Below, in pieces: positions 60,034-64,000 of a stretch of 64,000 nucleotides of DNA (position 1 is the stretch's first letter; every line of letters begins with the position of its first letter). Under the pieces are notes generated by a model that was not told the origin of the DNA, did not search any database, and worked only from the letters and a program-made list of their open reading frames with translations. This DNA is from CAG-557 sp045540315. Its GTDB lineage: Bacteria > Bacillota > Clostridia > Oscillospirales > Acutalibacteraceae. The position numbers were made by a program, and so were the translations under genes. Location: positions 1 to 64,000 of the forward strand of contig JAZQHA010000053.1 in NCBI GenBank assembly GCA_045540315.1, read 5' to 3'.

Positions 60034-60624
60034 GTGGAATTTGATGCATTTACAGCCGGCGTAGAGCTAGGTGGTTTGCGTAGCACCAGTGATATTAAAC
60101 TATTGATTTGCTATATGTTAGCAAGTATTAACCAACCTTTTTCTAAAGATGATATTTTATTTGTACTGCAAGAAAATGGTTTGGCGAATTATTTTGAGAT
60201 AAATAGTGCTTTTGCGGATCTTGTCAATAACGGTAATATTCGTAACGACACGACCGAACCTTCAAAATACGTCATAACAGATGCGGGAAAAATGATTGCT
60301 ACGCAACTAACGACAGCGTTGCCAATTTCAGTTCGCGAAAAAGCAGTAGCCGCTGCGCTTAGTCTTTTAGCTAAAATTAAACGTGAAAAAGAAAACAAGG
60401 TTTCTATAACTCAATGTCCAACAGGTTATTCGGTTAACTGCAATATATCTGGTGGTCAAGGCTTGGAGCTTTTGAGTTTGAATATTGTTGTACCAGATAG
60501 TATGCAAGCAGAACTTGTTAAACGGAATTTTCAAAATGAGCCAAATTTAATTTATTCTTGTTTGTTGGCGCTGTTAACGAAGAATACCGATTTAGTTAAA
60601 AATGCGCTGGAAAATTTTCAGTAA
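60034..60624 (+). CDS. DUF4364 family protein
   Basis: This is 196 residues. The N-terminal half resembles a winged-helix DNA-binding domain (TSDIKLLICYMLASINQPFS, then NSAFADLVNNGNIRN and YVITDAGK). The C-terminal half is a mixed alpha/beta domain. DUF4364 is common in Clostridia and generally considered a putative transcriptional regulator of unknown target. GTG 60034 follows AGAAGGAG. It lies downstream of mscS. Confidence 0.88.
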   Translation: MEFDAFTAGVELGGLRSTSDIKLLICYMLASINQPFSKDDILFVLQENGLANYFEINSAFADLVNNGNIRNDTTEPSKYVITDAGKMIATQLTTALPISVREKAVAAALSLLAKIKREKENKVSITQCPTGYSVNCNISGGQGLELLSLNIVVPDSMQAELVKRNFQNEPNLIYSCLLALLTKNTDLVKNALENFQ

Positions 60625-60636
60625 AACGAATTTAGT

Positions 60637-60673
60637 CGGCTCGTACATATGGTTTTGCTGTATGTATGAGCCG
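60637..60673 (+). terminator. Hairpin after the DUF4364 gene
   Basis: CGGCTCGTACATA / TATGTATGAGCCG (13 bp, one wobble) starts 13 nt after the stop. The T-run is poor, so termination is tentative. Confidence 0.6.
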
Positions 60674-60690
60674 TAAAAATCTAAGTTTAT

Positions 60691-60720
60691 AATTATACAA
60701 AATAATAGTTTTGTATAATT
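60691..60720. repeat. Perfect 12-bp AT-rich inverted repeat
   Basis: AATTATACAAAA / TTTTGTATAATT with loop TAATAG. It could be an operator-like palindrome or a hairpin. 60721-60890 shows nothing further. Confidence 0.7.
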
Positions 60721-60898
60721 AATGGCGTTAAAATAATTTTTATCCTAAACCAACTAACCTCTACTCATAGTTTCTGGCGGTCGTTCATTTTTCTTAGAGT
60801 TAACAAAAAGAAGAATGCGTGGTGGCTGGTAAAATAGCATTTAGCCAAACACGTGTTTTGTTATTTACACTTTTATTGTTCTAGCTTGAACTTCCACA

Positions 60899-60927
60899 TT
60901 GACATAATTGCGTGTTTGTATTATAAT
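60899..60927 (+). promoter_or_regulatory. Promoter of greA
   Basis: TTGACA (60899-60904), a 17-bp spacer, then TATAAT (60922-60927): a full consensus match. Confidence 0.92.
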
Positions 60928-60970
60928 GATTACATTATTTTTAGAAAGAAACTAGAAGGTGGCCAGAAAA

Positions 60971-61444
60971 ATGAATAAACAAACATTGCTAACAGATGAA
61001 GGATTAAAAAATCTAGAAAATGAACTCGAAGAGCTAAAGACAGTAAAACGCAAAGAAATTGCTGAGAAAATTAAGGTTGCGTTATCATTTGGAGACTTAT
61101 CTGAAAACAGCGAGTACGATGAGGCCAAAAACGAGCAGGCTATTGTTGAGGCACGGATTGCAGCGATAGAAAATATGCTCAAAGACGTTCAAATCATCGA
61201 TGAAAAAAAGCTAGGCACAAAAGTTATTCATATTGGCTCTAAGGTTAAGCTGCGTGATATTGAATTCGATGATATTTGTGAATATAAAATTGTTGGCTCG
61301 AGTGAAGCAGATCCTGTAAACGGGAAAATATCGGACGAATCGCCCGTTGGTAAAGGACTAATTGGACATAAGGTAGGCCAAAAGGTGGAAATCGAAACCC
61401 CAGCTGGTTCAATGTCTTATGAGATTTTAGAAATTTCTAAGTAA
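60971..61444 (+). CDS. greA: Transcription elongation factor GreA
   Basis: This 157-residue factor rescues backtracked RNA polymerase by stimulating transcript cleavage. The N-terminal coiled coil (1-75) carries the tip acids in FGDLSENSEYDEAKNEQ; the C-terminal FKBP-like domain includes VGSSEADPVNGKISDESPVG. ATG 60971 follows AGAAGGTGG; the in-frame GTG at 60959 overlaps this site. A terminator follows, so lysS has at least partly separate expression. Confidence 0.95.
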   Translation: MNKQTLLTDEGLKNLENELEELKTVKRKEIAEKIKVALSFGDLSENSEYDEAKNEQAIVEARIAAIENMLKDVQIIDEKKLGTKVIHIGSKVKLRDIEFDDICEYKIVGSSEADPVNGKISDESPVGKGLIGHKVGQKVEIETPAGSMSYEILEISK

Positions 61445-61452
61445 ATTTACTT

Positions 61453-61489
61453 ACGGGCAGGCTAAAAAGTTGCTGCCCGTGATTTTTTG
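61453..61489 (+). terminator. Terminator after greA
   Basis: ACGGGCAG / CTGCCCGT (8 bp) followed by GATTTTTTG. Confidence 0.9.
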
Positions 61490-61510
61490 TTAATAAAAAG
61501 GAGCATAAAA

Positions 61511-63019
61511 ATGGCTGAAAATAATGAAAACTTAAACATTCAAGGTGAGCAGGAACAAGACATCAAGGAACTGTTAAAAATTCGTCGAGATAAATTAAGC
61601 TACTTGCAGCAAAATAACAAAGACCCTTTTGAGATTACGGTTTGCAATCGTGATACATATAACAAGCAAATCGTTGAAAACTTTGAAGAACTCGAAAATA
61701 AGGACGTCTGCATTGCTGGCCGTATTATGAGTTGGCGCGATATGGGCAAAGCCTGCTTTATGGATGTTCACGACAACACAGGTCGTATGCAAGTTTACAT
61801 CAAAATTAATGATATTGGCGAGGACTTTTATAACGAGCTGTCTAAATGGGATATCGGCGACATCATCAGCGTAGAGGGTTTTGTTTTTAAAACTCGTCGT
61901 GGTGAGATTTCTGTTCATGCTAAAAAGTTAACGCTATTGTCAAAGTCTTTGCTACCGTTGCCGGACAAGTTTCACGGCCTCAAGGACACAGACTTAAGAT
62001 ACCGTCAGCGCTATGTTGACTTAATTATGAATCCGGATGTTAAAGATACATTCGTAAAACGAAGCACTATAATCCGTACAATTCGTAAGTATCTCGATGA
62101 CAAAGGATTCATCGAGGTTGAGACTCCAATTTTAAACACCATTGCAGGTGGCGCTGCTGCTAGACCATTTATTACTCACCATAATACACTCGATTTAGAC
62201 TTGTTTTTACGTATTGCTCCGGAGTTGTACCTAAAGAGATTGATTGTTGGGGGTATGGAGAAAGTCTATGAAATTGGACGTCTATTTCGCAACGAGGGAA
62301 TGGATATTAAGCACAACCCGGAATTTACATCTATCGAACTGTATGAGGCTTATGTTGACTACAACGCGATGATGGAGCATACCGAAAATATCATTAACGC
62401 GTGTGCAAAGGCTGTTTGTGACTCAGATGTTATTACTTATCAGGGTGAGAAAATAAACCTTTGCAAGCCGTTTAAGCGCATTACAATGATTGATGCGGTT
62501 AAAGAAGCTACCGGCGTTGATTTTGGTTCTTTTATGGGCGACGACGCTAAAGCAATGGAAGTTGCTAAGCAATTTGGTTTTGAAACAGGTGGTAAAAATA
62601 CTTGGGGTGATATTTTAAACCTAACTTTCGAAGAAAAAGTAGAAGAGACCTTAGTACAACCCACGTTTATCTATGATTATCCTGTGGAGGTCTCCCCTCT
62701 TACCAAGCGCAAAAAGGACAACCCTCGTCTTGTGGAGCGTTTTGAGTTATTTATAACACGCCGCGAGATGGCTAATGCATACTCTGAGCTAAATGACCCA
62801 ATTGACCAACGCGAAAGATTTTTGCATCAGATGGCACTTCGTGAGGCTGGCGATGATGAAGCAAATTTAATTGATGAAGATTTTATAAACGCTCTTGAGT
62901 ATGGCATGGCGCCAACCGGAGGTCTCGGTATAGGCATTGACCGTTTAGTTATGCTCCTCACAGATAGTGCGTCAATTCGCGATGTTTTGCTTTTCCCAAC
63001 TATGAAACCTTTATTGTAA
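61511..63019 (+). CDS. lysS: Lysine--tRNA ligase, class II
   Basis: This is a 502-residue synthetase. The N-terminal OB-fold anticodon domain (VCIAGRIMSWRDMGKACFMD) precedes class II motif 1 (GFIEVETPIL), motif 2 (RLFRNEGMD...HNPEFTSIELYEAY) and motif 3 (GGLGIGIDRLVML). Length and order match bacterial LysS. ATG 61511 follows AAAAGGAG. The upstream greA terminator leaves a 20-nt gap, so read-through or a weak promoter inside greA is likely. Confidence 0.97.
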   Translation: MAENNENLNIQGEQEQDIKELLKIRRDKLSYLQQNNKDPFEITVCNRDTYNKQIVENFEELENKDVCIAGRIMSWRDMGKACFMDVHDNTGRMQVYIKINDIGEDFYNELSKWDIGDIISVEGFVFKTRRGEISVHAKKLTLLSKSLLPLPDKFHGLKDTDLRYRQRYVDLIMNPDVKDTFVKRSTIIRTIRKYLDDKGFIEVETPILNTIAGGAAARPFITHHNTLDLDLFLRIAPELYLKRLIVGGMEKVYEIGRLFRNEGMDIKHNPEFTSIELYEAYVDYNAMMEHTENIINACAKAVCDSDVITYQGEKINLCKPFKRITMIDAVKEATGVDFGSFMGDDAKAMEVAKQFGFETGGKNTWGDILNLTFEEKVEETLVQPTFIYDYPVEVSPLTKRKKDNPRLVERFELFITRREMANAYSELNDPIDQRERFLHQMALREAGDDEANLIDEDFINALEYGMAPTGGLGIGIDRLVMLLTDSASIRDVLLFPTMKPLL

Positions 63020-63055
63020 TGCGTATTTAATATTAGTCCGTTTGTTATTTATTTG

Positions 63056-63210
63056 TAAGTACCATATTTGATATTTTTTTCGAGTTTAGCCGCCGCGGCC
63101 GCGAGGCCAAAGAAAATAAATATTTATTTTCTTTGTGGCCCCAAACTCAACGTTGTTGAGCTTGGGGCTAGCCGAATGCCATGAAAGGTCATTCGGCGCC
63201 TCGCGGCGCG
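63056..63210 (-). repeat. Cloverleaf repeat, copy L
   Basis: The left flank AAGTACCATATTTGATATT is shared with copies I and K. Arms are CAAAGAAAATAAA/TTTATTTTCTTTG (the same paired change as copy E), GCCCCAAACTCAAC/GTTGAGCTTGGGGC (one mismatch) and GCCGAATGCC/GTCATTCGGC; outer GCGGCCGCGAGGC/GCCTCGCGGCGC. Confidence 0.88.
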
Positions 63211-63287
63211 TATTTGACGGTCTCGTTTATGTCTAAGTATTTGTACTGCCTAGCGCCGAAATTTAAAGATTTATAAAGAGGGGTACC

Positions 63288-64000
63288 GTGACATCATATA
63301 ATAAAAAAAGAACAATAGTTATTACAAGCGTTTTCGTAATTTTTACAGGACTTATTATTATGTGGACACTTTGGGCCAACACCGCTTTAGAGCTTACTAC
63401 GCATACAGTTGTTAGTTCGCGGCTTCCTGCGTCTTTTGATGGTTATCGCATTGCGCACATTTCTGACTTACATAATGCAGAGATGGGCCAAAATAATAAT
63501 AAGCTTTTAAAAATGCTAAGTGATGCGCAACCGGATATAATTGCGATTACTGGTGATATTGTAGATTCACGCCATACGGATATAAATGTGGCTTTACATT
63601 TTGCAAAAGAAGCGCTTAAAGTTGCACCTTGTTACTATGTACCTGGTAACAATGAGTCTTGGATAGGCGAATATGATGCGTTACGAGATGGTTTAATAAG
63701 TTTAGGTGTTGTGGTTCTTGAGGATTCAAAAGTAGCACTTCAACTTGATGGAGACAAAATAAATGTCTTCGGAGTTATTGATCCGAGTTTCTATGGAGAT
63801 ATGTCCTGGGACGAAGAGGCTGATGTTGTTGATTCGGCGCTAAATAAAATAATAAATAACAATGATTATTTTACAATTTTACTTTCTCACCGCCCCGAAT
63901 TAATTGATATTTATGTAAAATACCATTGCGATTTGGTTCTTTCTGGCCACGCGCATGGTGGACAGTTTAGATTGCCTTTTATTGGCGGTTTAATCGCTCC
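63288..64000 (+). CDS. Membrane-anchored metallophosphoesterase (3' end beyond window)
   Basis: At least 237 residues, running off the window. An N-terminal membrane helix (ITSVFVIFTGLIIMWTLW) precedes a calcineurin-like phosphoesterase domain: AHISDLHN (metal ligands Asp and His), ITGDIVDS, VPGNNES, LLSHRPE and LSGHAHGGQF. It resembles YkuE/YaeI-type enzymes that act on membrane-lipid phosphates. The usual GNHE block reads GNNE, so the His that supports catalysis may be lost. GTG 63288 follows GAGGGG. The end is incomplete because of the window, not the gene. Confidence 0.88.
   Translation, partial: MTSYNKKRTIVITSVFVIFTGLIIMWTLWANTALELTTHTVVSSRLPASFDGYRIAHISDLHNAEMGQNNNKLLKMLSDAQPDIIAITGDIVDSRHTDINVALHFAKEALKVAPCYYVPGNNESWIGEYDALRDGLISLGVVVLEDSKVALQLDGDKINVFGVIDPSFYGDMSWDEEADVVDSALNKIINNNDYFTILLSHRPELIDIYVKYHCDLVLSGHAHGGQFRLPFIGGLIA

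Noticed and set aside
61445..61510. T-box or lysine riboswitch before lysS
   Set aside because: Only the greA terminator and a 20-nt leader are present, too short for either. The asd leader (about 115 nt) is also too short for a lysine riboswitch.

Overview
The window looks like chromosome from a low-GC Gram-positive bacterium of the class Clostridia (Bacillota), probably near the Oscillospiraceae/Ruminococcaceae. The grounds are the ctsR-mcsA-mcsB-clpC heat-shock operon with CtsR boxes, spoVAC, a SpoIID-like/peptidoglycan-binding operon, DUF4364, DUF1934 beside argS, a TSCPD protein, queH, and strong AGGAGG-type ribosome binding sites with many GTG and TTG starts. The species cannot be named from the sequence. 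Most genes are housekeeping and intact, and they are mixed with accessory islands.

Layout. 0.2-12 kb: a Na/Pi symporter, typA, a hemolysin III membrane protein followed by a duplicated segment carrying a double-glycine peptide and a wall-anchored protein tail, the queuosine genes tgt and queA, and the asd-dapA-dapB diaminopimelate/lysine set. 12-21 kb: an IS3-type transposase remnant, then four tandem genes sharing a 90-residue Nif11-like leader ending in Gly-Gly but with long, mostly unrelated C-terminal parts, then an adhesin fragment and a very small double-glycine peptide. 21-32 kb: mtaB and a sugar cluster (CDP-3,6-dideoxyhexose genes rfbF/G/H, GtrA flippase, NAD-dependent reductase, ThDP enzyme, aldolase, phosphatase, GT2 transferase). 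32-41.5 kb: tRNA genes, dCMP deaminase, queH, spoVAC, galU, transporters, lipoproteins, trmL and a tRNA-Ala cluster. 41.5-50 kb: a minus-strand spore/wall operon, two uncharacterised proteins, an AEC transporter and a Xer-like recombinase near a truncated tRNA-Ser. 50-64 kb: argS-DUF1934-murI-ddl, the ctsR operon, mscS, greA, lysS and an incomplete metallophosphoesterase.

Two things stand out. First, the Nif11-leader array: leaders that normally direct short ribosomal peptides to a peptidase-containing ABC exporter are here joined to proteins of 427-646 residues, each with a hydrophobic segment right after the Gly-Gly. I infer a leader-directed export or surface system with diversified cargo; no exporter or modifying enzyme is in the window. 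Second, a family of twelve intergenic repeats folds into a perfect four-way cloverleaf. Copies differ by compensatory changes in all three arms, and one copy shares almost no arm sequence yet keeps the fold. Several are bounded by GGGAGTGCCC-like inverted ends, which suggests a MITE-like or REPIN-like element.

The sugar cluster can be read as one pathway: glucose-1-phosphate to CDP-glucose to CDP-3,6-dideoxy-4-ketohexose, then a two-carbon branch added by the ThDP enzyme and reduction, as in yersiniose synthesis, with a GT2/GtrA pair to decorate a surface polymer. Starts were set from ribosome binding sites, and several genes are shorter than their longest open frames because those frames run into the repeats.
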